This document shows, piece after piece, positions 37,590 through 48,792 of a stretch of DNA of 64,000 nucleotides. The notes beneath the pieces were generated by a model that searched no databases, was not told the origin of the DNA, and saw only the letters and a list, made by a program, of their open reading frames with translations. A program made the position numbers and the translations under genes. This DNA is from Bradysia coprophila (Eukaryota; Arthropoda; Insecta; Diptera; Sciaridae), in contig NW_023503293.1 of the NCBI RefSeq assembly GCF_014529535.1, forward strand, positions 7,248,844-7,312,843, read 5' to 3'. Position 1 is the stretch's first letter; each line of letters starts with the position of its first letter.

Positions 37590-37735
37590 TTCTCGATCTA
37601 AGTATTTTCGAACAGATGGATCCAGAATCTTTTACTTCTTTTGTTTAGACACATTTTTGCTATAAAACGTCAATGTCTGAGTTCTCCATTTATTTTTGTC
37701 GTTGCTATAGTTAACAGATGATACCGTTACCGTTA
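37590..37735 (+). repeat. dispersed repeat family copy C
   Basis: AAGTATTTTCGAACAGATGG, AATCTTTTACTTCTTTTGTT, CTATAAAACGTCAATGTCTG and AACAGATGATACCG appear in the same order as in copies A and B. Confidence 0.55.
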
Positions 37736-38179
37736 TTTTCAATCACTTCTGCGGCCTGTCATTGATCCTTAAAACTAGTAGCAATTTATGTATTTAGCAG
37801 CTAAAGAATCGACCTTTTTATGTTCGAAAATATACAAAACGACTTACATGCGATGATTGTTTTCAAAATTCAGACTCAATCAATGGAGATAAAATAGTTA
37901 AGGATAAAGAACTGTCAAGTAAAAGTAACATGGAGTTGTGCATATCCAAAATCCATTCAGTCGTTGTGGCGTTAGCTGAATATAGTGTCAATAGAAGGTT
38001 CTAAAACCTAACAAAAAAATGGCAGAAAGCTCATACATTTTCTGCAACTTCTTCGCTTTGCTGCAAGGTTTATACAAGATCGTTCCATCATGGCTGAAAC
38101 TATGTGTCGAACATAAATATTGGAAACAGTAGCAAAAAATTGACCGATAGAAGAAGCTTTTCTTTGCCTCATACAGACT

Positions 38180-38275
38180 GTTCCTGTTCCAGTTCGAACA
38201 GTAAGCACAGTTTTCGAACAGTTGAGACTACGGACCACAATTGTGTTATAACGAACTGGAATACTCAACTCCTGT
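38180..38275. repeat. second copy of the 16.6 kb repeat
   Basis: CGGACCACAATTGTGTTATA plus AACGAACTGGAA matches 16547-16575 with few differences. The neighbouring CAGTTTTCGAACAG is inverted relative to the TGTTCGAAAACTG unit there. Confidence 0.6.
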
Positions 38276-38811
38276 GTTAACAACGTATCGCATTGTATGT
38301 GTGCTTTGGAAAGCTTTGAGCTACCTTTGGATACCATTGGATTTTTTCAGTGAAAAACAAAAGGAGTTAAAAGCTCTCAAAAGTTCTTCAAAAGCAAAGA
38401 CACATATGCGATAGATTGTTTTGGATTAATATGGTATTATGACTACTATTTATGTAGAAGTCCCAATAATTGTGTGCACGAGTTGTTAGTAATTTGTGAA
38501 ATTGACCAGTAATTACTCTGACATTTTTTCCCTTTATTTTTATAAAGGAATGGAACCGTTGTCGACCATGATCTGGTTGAATGGCGGAACCAGAGCTATA
38601 TTTACCAAATATCGAGCAGAAGGTGTTTTTTTTTGGCTTATCGTAATTCTTCATGAAAACGTACATAGGGCCAGCTGGGCTTGAGGTTTTAATTAAAATC
38701 AAGTTGAAAATCACTACATCCTGTTTACTGTAGAGATAGAGAAAGGAAAACTCAAGCTTGCTGTATGGTGGTGAAACGTTTTTAATTTATTAAACTCAAC
38801 ACTTCGGGAGT

Positions 38812-41800
38812 CTAACTAATTTTTTGTTCGGCAATTTCTTGATTTTGACTTAAAAGTGCGCCATGAACCTTCTGCATGTGATTATTCATTCTAAAATGTT
38901 AGTAAACGTTAGTAAACGAAATAGAAAAATATGAAAAAGGAACCCAGGTCTTATCTGCCTCCAATCTCACTTACTTATCACGCCTATCAAAACTTCTGTC
39001 GCAGTGCGTGCACTGATACGGATTTCCAATATGCACGTAATTGTGCTTCTTCAGAGCGGACCGATCAAAATATGCCTTCGAGCAAACGGAACACTTAAAT
39101 GGTGGCTCCTTGGCGTGCCGAAACTTGTGCACTCGCAAATGATTTTTGTTCAGATATTTTTTATCGCACTGATCACACTGATAGACAATTTGCGCCGTAT
39201 GTGTGTTCAGATGACGTTCCAGAAATTTCCACATTACAAACTTTTTGTCACAATACTGACAAATGTGCGATTTCTCCTTGGTGTGGACGTTGTGTTCGTG
39301 ACGCTTTTGCGATACTCGAGTAAAAAATCCTTTGGCACAGAAAATGCATTTGTGATTCCGTTGACCGGTATGCAAAATCATGTGCCGTTGTAGGGCTGCT
39401 TTGTCCACCAATTTTATATCTGTAACGTGAGAGTTGAATGGTATTATGGGTATTATGTGAGGAACAGCACCGATAAAAGTTTAACTTACCACAGTAGTCA
39501 CAAGACAACAAACTGCCTCTCTCATGGTGCTCGACATGTTTTTTGAAGATGTGCTTTAGTACGAAGGATTCGCCGCAGGAGTGGCATAATAAGCTAGGAA
39601 TATTTAAGTTCTTAAATTAATAAATGAGATAAAAGACGGAAAACTTGCAGAACAGACAACGGGACAGAACAGAAAAAATAGGCGGAAAGGTCAGCATTTA
39701 TTCAAATCGAAGACATTGGTGCAAGATGAACGAAATTTGAAAATAAAAACTGTTATTGAAAAGCCTGTCGTAATAAATAAGTCAACAATTTAATAGCTTG
39801 ACTCGTCAGACACCACAACCCTATTTCTTTTTAAATTTACAGAACAGTGCAATTTGAACATGAATAAGTCGTTGCATACGGTTTATCACTACCTCACGCG
39901 TGCAGGTAACTATTTCACCCGTATAAACAAGTTTTTTACCATCTAAATTTCACTAACGTCCCACGTCCCTAACGTAAGACCAAATACTTTCATCTTCACG
40001 CTAATTTGGCTTTTCTACAACTTCTCTTTTCAGCTGGCAAACTCTGGCAACGCTGAAAAATAAAGGCGACAGAACAAGTATCTTTTGTCTTAGGAATGGA
40101 AATAATGGCAAAATAAACTTCCAGGTATGGTCTCATGTCACCGCTGAGGAGATAAAGATTTTAGAAACAGATTCAAACGCACTCATTTTCATATTATTTT
40201 GACATGAATAATGAATACGTTCAAGATAAATCGACCGATTTTGAAGAATCGGCCATACCTGGTATGTACATTCATTGAATAGACATAGCTTTCACGATGT
40301 GCCCTTACTGATATTTGACTGATATGTAGTTGTGCTCTTGATATAGGACCTTTTTGAATAGGCCCTGAAGAAAGATTGTCCATCCGACCTAGACATTGGA
40401 TGTTACTTTCTAATTGTTAATCTACCTGCGAAGCCATTCATCAAATTCTGGTCAAGCTCAAGATCATCATATACAAAATAAAAGAAGCGAATATTCCTGT
40501 TACTACACAATCTTATGTGTTAACGTTAGCAACGAATATATCACTTTCGTTGCTGCTGTGCAATGTTATTTAGCAGCTGAGATTCCATTTAAATGTGAAA
40601 GGGAAACGCGAACGGATTGGGGCTTTTAAAATTTTGACCTAAGGCCAACAATCTTTAAACAAATGACTTTAACGTTTGTTAGGACCCGCAAAGAGTAACC
40701 ATCCGTAAGCAAATTTAATTGCGTCGCAAATTAGTAAGTAAAGGCCGAGATTGGAAGATTAATATGCGTGTAATGTTCTTGTTTATTGTAAACGGTCTCT
40801 CGAGAGTCAATCGAATCAAATGATGAGTCAGAAATGAGTCGGAGAATTAATGATGAAGTCTATCGACTAAATATACTCACAACATGACAGGCCTAGTGCA
40901 GGCCTGTAAAACAAGGTGTTAAAATGGAAGTAGCAATCCAAGATGGCAAATGAAATTTCATAGTTCATTTTGTTGCCAATTTGAATTTTCTATGAGTATT
41001 ACGGGTGAGAAATACACTAGACCTACTAACATTATGTAATAATATGGGGGCATCATTAGAGGTTCAAAGTCTCTAGACAACTAACGAGAAAAGATGAAAT
41101 TCTTCAAATCAAATTGCATCTCAGTATTATTCAACGGCTGCGAACGGCTGGAAGATGACATCGATAATCGAGAACAAAATACAAGTCTCCGTCAATCGAT
41201 TCATTAGAGGAATTCTGAGAATACGCTGGGCAGAAAAGATTTCAAACATCGACTTGTGGAACCAAACCAAATTCGAGAAAATGAAAGTAATGATCAAACG
41301 TTGGATCGGCCACACAATTCGACGCCCTGCGGGAAGCATCGCGAAAACCGCACTGGACTGGAACCCGCAGGGAACACGGAAAAGGGGCAGGCCCAAAGTC
41401 ACGTGGAAGCGAACAGTCGTCGACGAGAAAGAGAAAGAATGAACCGAAGTCAAGCACCGAATACGATGCCGGCAATTTGTAGACTCTCTATTCTATCTCA
41501 AGGTGTAAGACGGTAGATAACGTTGATCTTTAGAGGCATGAGGAACTGACATGCACTAATGACTACGAATAACTGTACTCACGGCTTTTTCGTTTTATTT
41601 TCTTCATCGATTCTATCGTACACATTGTAGTCGGCATCAGTTATGTTGTGGATCAGCTTCAAATGTTTCTTCAGGTACTCTCGCTTGACTAAAATACATA
41701 AAGTCTTTGATGTTCATCTAATTCACCCCCGCATTTTGTTCTGATACCAACCATAGCTCTTTCCGCAAACGTAGCATTTGACATTATCATCCAGCTCATC

Positions 41801-43759
41801 GTCCGAATCGCAGTTGCTCAGTTCCAAATGGTTTTTAAAGTTTTGGCTTTCGGCTATCAGTGAATGCATTTTGACCAGGTGCTTCTTAATGTACTCAATG
41901 TTCGCTGGAAAAATTATTGAAAATGAAATGTGCCGTTGTCTGTTCTTCACGAACAACTTACGGAACTTCTTCATACAAAGTGAGCATTTGAAATTTTTCA
42001 GTTTTTCGACTCGGTTAGTCTCCCCCTTTTTATGTTTCCCCAAGTCTGTGATTTCACTATTGTCCGGCTCCGTCACACTGTCTTTTTCGTCAACACATTG
42101 AGGAGCTGAGTCATCACTGTGAATGGGATCTGTATCGACAAATTCGTAGGTCATCTCAAATTGAGGTGATGTGCTAATACTATCCGCTGTTCCGTCATTT
42201 TCAAAATGCGATTGATTTGCTGCAGATGTATGTGGTCGGGCCGGATTCTTGATGCTATCTGGCAAGAGCTAAAACGACATTGAAAACTCATTTCGATCGG
42301 AACTATCGAACACTTCATCCTCTTACTCGGCGACAAGGACTCGCTGTGCCATCATTTCGATCGGTTTGCTTTCGATTGGTCATCTTCAATTCGAATTGCG
42401 ATGCCCAGCATAATTTACGAAAATTGTATGAAGTTTGCAGTTGTTGTACACAGTCTAAGCAAATTTCGTTTACAGTTGACGAGTCTTGCTGTTGGAAAAT
42501 TTCCAGGCCGCAACATATGGCCAATGCTTCGTTGATGCGAATATTTGCGTTTAATGGACTGAATAAACTGATGCTTGTGTTACACATCGATTGCAGACAG
42601 AATCGACAAAATATTTGTTGTCGACCACAGTTAACGTCGGTTCGACTATCACTCGATTCCGGCTCGATTTGATTGTTGGTCGATTCCGCGTGGATCGAAG
42701 TTTCTACCGGCTGGAAACCTTCCTTGGTGGTTATCGCTTCATCAACATCATCAGTTTCCGTTTCCATTTCTTCAGCATCTTCATCCGCATCGGTCGCTAT
42801 TTGGTTTTATAAGTCGAAACGTGACAATCTTAAGGAGAATTTATGGAACTAACCGTCATCGGCCATAAAATCCGAGTCTGATGGACTCGATCTACTGGCC
42901 ATATATTCTTCAAAGACATTCCAATAACGCCAGTCCGGTGGATCCATGGAGCTGGTTAAGCTCTTTTTGTAGTGCATGTATTTTCTCTTGAGATTTTCGA
43001 ATCTAGCAACAAGAAAAGCACTCAGATCGGGTTCATCGGGTAAGGACAGAACTACCTATTTTTCACTTTCTCGGCGGTCTTATGAATTCCCCTCTTCTTC
43101 AGACATTTTAAAATGTAATTCCAGGCGATCCGGTGCTTCTTTCGATGATTGACGAACATTTGCCTAGTAGCTCGTTCTCCCATTATTAACAGCAATTCGT
43201 CTGTTTCTGCGTCGGTGAAAGTTTGTGAGAGCTGTGTACACTTGGCGTTGTCTGAAAGCAAAAGCTATCAGTGTCAGATCATCACTCTTTTGCGTGAAAC
43301 ATTACCACTCTGAACCAGATCCGATTCTGCAGTAAGTCTCTTTTGTTTATAATATTCATCGTATTTCGACCAATGTTCCCAGTCCGGCGGAACAGCATCA
43401 CCATCGTCTCTAGCCTCCTTAAGTCGTAAATAAGTTTCGTGGTGTTCGTCGAATGCACCAAAGGGCATGTCTCGCTTTTCACCCAGAATCGATTCCCAAA
43501 AGTCCCAGTACGGATAATTCGGTTTCTGTGGACCGATATGATTCCGTTTGATCGTATTGTACGTTCGCTTCGTGTTTTCGTAACGATTTTGACATTTTGC
43601 GGCCGATTTTCGGATGCCTTGTTTTTCCAGAATCTTGGCGATTTCTTCCCAGACCTTGCGATGTCTCTTTTTGTTTGAATTGAATTTGTCTTGCAAGTCC
43701 TTTGTGTGAACTAATTTCAACAATATCAATGTTTCTTCGTCGGTGAAATATGAATTCAT
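38812..43759 (-). CDS. SANT-SANT-ZAD-C2H2 zinc-finger protein, 10 exons, 820 aa
   Basis: Exons: 43306-43759, 43056-43251, 42854-43002, 42327-42796, 41962-42268, 41752-41904, 41583-41688, 39490-39593, 38975-39419, 38812-38890. They total 2463 bp with every junction GT/AG and in phase. Start is the ATG of MNSYFTDEE. Domains: two Myb/SANT-like (trihelix) repeats, about residues 4-75 (FTDEETLILLKLV ... CQNRYENTKRTY) and 155-235 (TFTDAETDELLLI ... VKNRFENLKRKY); an acidic linker; a ZAD at about 328-400 with CRFC at 330/333 and CLDC at 379/382; then nine C2H2 fingers from about 518 to the C-terminus. Exon joins rebuild fingers exactly, for example CDRSFDRRDK|MNNHMQKVH. ZAD mediates dimerisation and the fingers bind DNA, so a nuclear regulator is likely. 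Poly(A) hexamer at 38786-38791. Alternatively the SANT part and the ZAD-finger part are two genes: exon 3 meets a stop right after its donor, and exon 4 has its own ATG at 42765-42767. Confidence 0.85.
40122..40260. mobile_element. MITE copy 2 of the CCAGGTATGG family
   Basis: The termini are CCAGGTATGG and CCATACCTGG. The right-hand 110 bp match 63515-63625 closely, including ATTCAAACGCACTCATTTTC, GTTCAAGATAAATCGAC and GGTATGTACATTCATTG just past the end. Confidence 0.75.
41100..41442 (+). pseudogene. non-LTR retrotransposon (LINE) reverse transcriptase C-terminal fragment
   Basis: The frame 41155-41442 reads INRFIRGI-like text: VNRFIRGILRIRW, KRWIGHTIRRP, IAKTALDWNPQG, RKRGRPKVTWKR. Those phrases are hallmark of the C-terminal tail of RTE/CR1-like LINE polyproteins in invertebrates. 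Just upstream, ISVLFNGCE lies in another frame; a small indel near 41148 separates it from WKMTS. The fragment is truncated at both ends, lies antisense to the host gene inside its large intron, and is dead. Confidence 0.85.
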
Positions 43760-44655
43760 GATAGATAACACTTGGTTGTTATTGTTAAAAATTTATTATT
43801 GACGGACTCTACTTTGAGTTGACTTGTTTTGACTTTTGGGGGACTGTTCAAAGAATTCATTTGAGAGATGTGTCGCTCAAACCTCTGTCATGTTTTGAAG
43901 AGAGCGTTCACAAGTGTAAATCATTTATCTAGTCATTGAAAAATTGACTCAAAGATGAACATCGGTTGCAAATTACTGGACTGGGTGCCATTAAAAAATC
44001 TGCTAGACACATTCGCTAGACTCTCAAACAGATTAACTCAAAAACTTCCAAAAACGGAATCAATCATTTTTCGCACACCGCAACGCTGGCAACACTGCAT
44101 CGAAACATACCTTTTGAAGTTAAAATTCCATTATATTTTGACAGTATGCATTTTTCCTCTGACCGTAAGCGCTCTGTGTGTATATCGTTTCGTTGAAAAG
44201 TGTGTGTTTTTTTTGTACAAAACATTCCAACATTAAAATTCGTCTACACATCATTACATAAAAAAAAACAGAGACTTTTGTGCATTTTTATTTATATTTT
44301 GCGTCCCGTTAAAACGTTGACTATTGTCGGGAGTCGATACCATCGATGTATATTTAAAATAGAGTCATGGATTGAATGCGCTTGAAGGATAGCAAAAAGA
44401 AAAATTGGAACATCTTCTGATATTCGTAATGTAAAATATAATACTGCAATGCATCGACGATAAATGCGAAAGACGAATGTTGTCCTAGATTCGTGTTTGT
44501 GCAGAAAACTTAAGAAACCAGTTTCGTTGCGTACGAACAAGTTAAACAAAAAAAAATATTCAGAATCTCACAGCAAACAAACGAAATTAAATTTACAAAA
44601 ATTTGTGTTCGGAACGTGTGTGATTGTGGTGTATAATTAATTAACCGTAGAAATA
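43760..44655. promoter_or_regulatory. divergent intergenic region (SANT-ZAD gene / sulfotransferase)
   Basis: The two start codons face away from each other across about 0.9 kb, so the promoters and 5' UTRs of both genes must lie here or upstream introns must exist. I see no unambiguous core promoter motif. AT-rich poly-A/T runs occur near 44263 and 44549. Confidence 0.5.
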
Positions 44656-45903
44656 ATGATGACACCGAGATTCAATTTAATCGGGGTGTTCGCGATAAGT
44701 CTATTGTGTATTTTGCTAATATTCGCCAGTCAACGATTCGCATCAAATAGCTACTATGCCACGGAATACTACAAACCAGGTGATAAACAGGGATACAGGC
44801 TGTCAAAGTCGAATAAGCATTTAGCTACGCATAACAGTAACAAAAATTTTGAATCGACAGTACCAACGTACAATATGACTGTGACCATTGCTGACATACT
44901 GAATGCTCAACGGCAAAAAATTGTCGAAGAAATGGAATTTTTCGAATATCCTCGGGATAGTGAGAATCTGGCAGCTCTAACACCCGAAACCAATGGCATA
45001 CCATTCCGGAGTGTCATCATCACCACTTGGCGATCGGGCTCAACGTTCCTGGGCGATATTCTGAACGCAATGCCGGGCAATTATTATCACTACGAACCGT
45101 TGCTGGATTTTGATATTATCCAGGTTCGTGGCGCACCGCATGCGAAACGGGCCATTTATAATTTGAAGCAGTTGCTGAAATGTAACTACACTGACATGAA
45201 GGATTATTTAGACTTTGGCGCCGAACATGACTACCTGTTCACGCACAACACTCGGTTGTGGAAGTATTGCCGCTTGTATCCGCAACACTGTTGGGATCCT
45301 AATTTCCTGACGCCATTCTGTAAACTTTTTCCACTACAAAGCATGAAAGTCGTACGACTTCGGTTGGCCCTAGCCGAACAGTTGCTCAACGATCCGCATT
45401 TGAATGTGCGCATCGTGCTGTTGATACGTGATCCGCGCGGTACTATGCAATCACGTAAGCATCGGGACTGGTGCCCGGGCAATTCCGATTGCGATCAAGC
45501 TCACATTTTATGCAAAGACATGGTATCCGATTACTATGCGGCCGAAATTCTGTCGAAAAAGTATCCGCAAAATTTCAAAGCCGTTCGGTACGAGGATCTG
45601 TCACTGGATCCGTTCAAAATGACCGAAGAAATATTGAATTTTTACGGACTGCCGCTGGATCCGATGGTGGAGGAATTTTTGGACACGCACACCCGGAACA
45701 ACATCGGTGGCGTGTCGTCGACGTTCCGTGACTCGAAATCGGCACCGTTCCATTGGATGCGCGATTTGACGTTTGAGGAAATCGAAACGATTCAGAATAG
45801 TTGTACGAAAGCAATGGAACTGTGGCGGTATAAGAAAATGGATGACCAGCAATTGTACGAGGATAAGTTATTCAATCCAATTTTATCGTTTCCGTTTTCG
45901 TGA
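44656..45903 (+). CDS. carbohydrate sulfotransferase (CHST1/3-like family), intronless, 415 aa
   Basis: A type II membrane protein: a short cytoplasmic start, a single signal-anchor at about residues 8-26 (LIGVFAISLLCILLIF), a lumenal stem with N-x-T/S sites (for example NMT near 73 and NYT near 177), then the catalytic domain. Two PAPS-binding motifs are clear: the 5'-phosphosulfate loop TTWRSGSTFLG (about 123-133) and the 3'-phosphate motif LLIRDPRGTMQSR (about 255-267), followed by RYEDLSLDPF and the W-R C-terminal region. Members transfer sulfate from PAPS to the 6-O position of Gal, GalNAc or GlcNAc in Golgi glycans. Length and single-exon structure fit the family. The acceptor sugar cannot be read from sequence. 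Start: the first ATG of a tandem ATGATG; no upstream in-frame Met was preferred. GC content is higher than in flanking DNA. Confidence 0.9.
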   Translation: MMTPRFNLIGVFAISLLCILLIFASQRFASNSYYATEYYKPGDKQGYRLSKSNKHLATHNSNKNFESTVPTYNMTVTIADILNAQRQKIVEEMEFFEYPRDSENLAALTPETNGIPFRSVIITTWRSGSTFLGDILNAMPGNYYHYEPLLDFDIIQVRGAPHAKRAIYNLKQLLKCNYTDMKDYLDFGAEHDYLFTHNTRLWKYCRLYPQHCWDPNFLTPFCKLFPLQSMKVVRLRLALAEQLLNDPHLNVRIVLLIRDPRGTMQSRKHRDWCPGNSDCDQAHILCKDMVSDYYAAEILSKKYPQNFKAVRYEDLSLDPFKMTEEILNFYGLPLDPMVEEFLDTHTRNNIGGVSSTFRDSKSAPFHWMRDLTFEEIETIQNSCTKAMELWRYKKMDDQQLYEDKLFNPILSFPFS

Positions 45904-46473
45904 AGCCTTGATGTGCTGATAGTTGGTAAGGAAACGGTGATTTAATTTATTTAAATGAAAATTCAATAATGTTACTAGTGCCTAAATTAGAGCAGATCAT
46001 GACATATAAGGCTTCTTAGCGAAACAAAAACAAAACAACAAGCAAAGAAACAAAAGACAAAATGCAATTGAATGTATTAGTTTATGAGCCAGTCACGATT
46101 ATTCTCATAAGTTTTATATTATCGAATTTGCATATTAGACATACAAAAAGAAAGAAAAAAAAAGATGAGAGAGATAGATAGAGGGAGAGAAAAGAAGGAG
46201 AAGAAAAACAAAACAAAAAAATTATTATTTCTTTTGTCTATAATTTTATCTTTTTTTAAGTTTATACTAAAAAATGCTGTGATTTTTTATGTTCTCTACT
46301 TTAATAATACTTTTCGTTTTCCGTTTTTATTTTTTGTAATTTTTATTTTTCAATTGGGTTGCATTATACTGTGCGTCCGCAAATTTATTCTCTTCTTAGT
46401 AAAATTTATTAGTTTCTCTCAGCAATATGCTGACCATTTCATCACAATTTTATTTGAAAGTTTTTGCTTTCAG

Positions 46474-46805
46474 TCGACAGACTTATAAGTGGATACGGTC
46501 ATCAAACGTATTTTTCAAGGTCATCGGACACACTGGAGGGAGATACTTCCTCTAGTGTTAGTGATGTAAATTCAGTGTATTCCCTAAGGCAAAGTGCTAC
46601 GACTACGACTACAGATATTTTCTTCCACAAAATGTACGTTAAAGCCACAACTTTCTTGAGATCCTTTACTAATGTCCTAAAGATAAGACTTTACCGAAAA
46701 TACCGATGTAACATGTCAGATGTAGGATTGACTTATGAGACTCAAATTCTTCGTACTATGAATATGTGCAGTGTAGTTAAAAGTCGCCGGACATGCAAAC
46801 AATAG
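46474..46805 (+). CDS. candidate terminal exon, unknown protein
   Basis: A good acceptor (GAAAGTTTTTGCTTTCAG, ending 46473) opens into a 110-codon frame to 46805. It begins DRLISGYGHQTYFSRSSD and contains SSSVSDVNSVYSL, a Thr run, and a basic tail ending SRRTCKQ. Ser/Thr-rich polar composition is more protein-like than neighbouring chance frames. No upstream exon or known domain was found. Its position about 570 bp after the sulfotransferase stop could make it an alternative 3' exon, but nothing shows this. Confidence 0.3.
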
Positions 46806-46904
46806 ATCAAACAAAAGAACAATAGAAATGTATATTGTTCCTTTGTTGTTATATCTATTGTTATCTTGTTCGGTAACTTTTCGACGTACATTTATCGCTA
46901 CCTA

Positions 46905-47009
46905 TAGCGACACGAAGGAATCATAATTCTAATTTTTCTTTTCCTTTTCTGGCAAGTGCGACAATATAACAAAAGAAATATTTGAATTAGGTCTCTTTCG
47001 CATTGCTAC
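46905..47009. mobile_element. hairpin MITE, copy 1 of a local pair
   Basis: Ends TAGCGACACGAAGG and CTTTCGCATTGCTA are imperfect inverses. Inside, AATTTTTCTTTTCC pairs with ACAAAAGAAATATTTG-type sequence. It is similar to 47411-47516. Confidence 0.6.
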
Positions 47010-47410
47010 AGTAAGTCGTACAATTTTTCGTCATATCGGCGAATGAGTCGCAAATTATACGAGTATTGTGATGAAAATATACAAATGTACGCTTTACATT
47101 CTTCGCACGAGACATAAAATTTGAGTTTCAAACGTAAACCTCAATCGTACCTAAACTTTTATACGTTGGCATCAGTATTTTTAGTTCTTTCCGTGTACCA
47201 ACTCACACCAATTCATCGACCTCAGATTGCAATATGCCTTTTAAAATACGTCTCATAGCAAAACAATTATGTCGATTGAAATCTTTGAAGACACATCAAA
47301 AATACCTTTAAAGTGTGACCTTTTTTAGTGTATCATTTTCCACTTTTAAGATTCGCCAATCGAAGGAAATGATTAAAACTACGCACTGAAAACACTTCCT
47401 CTAGCTACAC

Positions 47411-47516
47411 ATAGCAACGCAAAAGAGATCTATTTCAAATTTTTCTTTTGTTCTCGTGTCAAGTGTGACAGTATAACAAAAGAAAAAAATTAAATAAGGT
47501 GTCTTTGGCGTTGCTA
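47411..47516. mobile_element. hairpin MITE, copy 2 of a local pair
   Basis: ATAGCAACGCAAAAGAGATC at the left is mirrored by GTGTCTTTGGCGTTGCTAT at the right. The inner AATTTTTCTTTTGTT pairs with ATAACAAAAGAAAAAAATT. The centre (CAAGTGTGACAGTATAACAA) matches copy 1 with two changes. The copies lie in the same orientation about 500 bp apart. Confidence 0.65.
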
Positions 47517-48792
47517 TATGTTTGCCTGAAATAAGTCCGCTATTACTGTGACAATTTAATAGACTTGCTGATCAAATATTTGCTGGAAAAAGAAAAAGTT
47601 TGCTAGCTAGAAGCGTACATGCCTGTCAGTTACATTTCGATACGGCTGAAATATCTTGTCATCAAAAACTAATTTTCTATTTCTTCTAACAATCAAGTCG
47701 GAACTCTAATTAATTTAATTATTTTTTTCCTCTACGTGTTCGTTACGACAGTGTTACGACGACATATACGCTCTCATGGGCCGCATTAATATCTGAAACA
47801 AAATTAGATTATTTTCCCTAATTAAAGTTAACCAGAGAGTTGTATGCGTCAACGTGGAACGTGAAAAAACTAATCCGCAGTTCCGATGATGTCGTTAGAA
47901 AATTAGTTTTTAACTTTCTTTTAGATCATCTTTTTGTTGTTCAAGGTAGAGTTTCATGTCTACATTGAAAATCTGGTTGTTTTTAATGTCAAATGGTAAA
48001 ATTCTTGTTATTATCAACAGCTTCGCGACGACAATTATCAACTCTTTCGGATGATAGAATAAAACTTGAATATTTCGCTTGATAAAAACGAAGTGTTGTT
48101 GTTGTTATTTTAATGTCGCGATGGTCGCGGTGATGATTGTCTAATGGTATATGATTTCAGTTGTTGCTTTTTTTTCGTAAATTTTATTTGATTGATGACG
48201 TTATATATTTGAATTGAACAAACAATCGTATAAATATTGACGAGAGTGTATTTTATCGTTGAACGACCTTACAGCACATTACCGTGGCAAATCATCAAGG
48301 TAAAACTGAGCTTTGATCGAAAAACTATTTTGGTTTTTTGTTTTCGTTCCGTTAGAATCCATGGCGAACATTTGTACAATTTATGACGAACAGAACATTC
48401 TCGAAATAAAGACCTTTCCTAACACGGAAAGAAATCCTAACAAAACTATGACTTAAGCGCTTAATCATTAGATTCTGCAGAGTGTTTTGCAATACAGAGG
48501 CCGTTATAAAGCACAATGTGAAGTGAGGTCAACTTTGAGTATAAGTCTTGTAACACGTTCACTAGCTTATTTCAAGGGTACTGTCACCTTTTAAATTTCA
48601 CTCAAGCAAACTTAAAAAAAAACAGTTTAGTTACGCACCAGAAAATATTGTTAAGAAATTATGCTCATTTTGTCACAACATTCTTTGTAAAAAAAACTCA
48701 GTGAAAAAAGACCCAATCAGAATCTTAATGTGTCATCAATTAGGGATATCTTTTCTTTAGCAAAACAAAAACTCAAAGTTAAACATGACGTA

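Larger units (their letters stand above)
26006..38785. other. long gene-free region
   Basis: No gene can be supported apart from a possible cysteine-rich exon at 31201-31393. Open frames of 75-115 codons (for example minus 28387-28695, plus 30435-30740, plus 35911-36255) have no domain, splice or start context I trust. Several hairpin elements are listed separately. Confidence 0.5.
39594..41582 (-). other. large intron (about 2 kb) holding repeats
   Basis: This is the only large intron of the SANT-ZAD-finger gene; the others are mostly under 100 bp. It contains a LINE fragment (41100-41442) and a MITE copy (40122-40260), which accounts for part of its length. No internal exon was seen. Confidence 0.7.

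Noticed and set aside
39004-39393. Plus-strand frame of 129 codons
   Set aside because: It is the antisense shadow of the zinc-finger exon 38975-39419; the opposite strand shows perfect C2H2 spacing.
42280-42336. Possible extension of the ZAD exon past 42327 (in-frame GTAAGAGGA)
   Set aside because: CGA|GTAAGA is a strong donor, and splicing to 42268 keeps phase 0 and joins two coding-like segments; read-through stops three codons later.
41778-42672. Plus-strand frames of 107-130 codons
   Set aside because: They are antisense shadows of the ZAD and linker exons on the minus strand.
45231-45852. Minus-strand and alternate-frame ORFs across the sulfotransferase
   Set aside because: They are shadows of a long, GC-richer coding exon with intact catalytic motifs on the plus strand.
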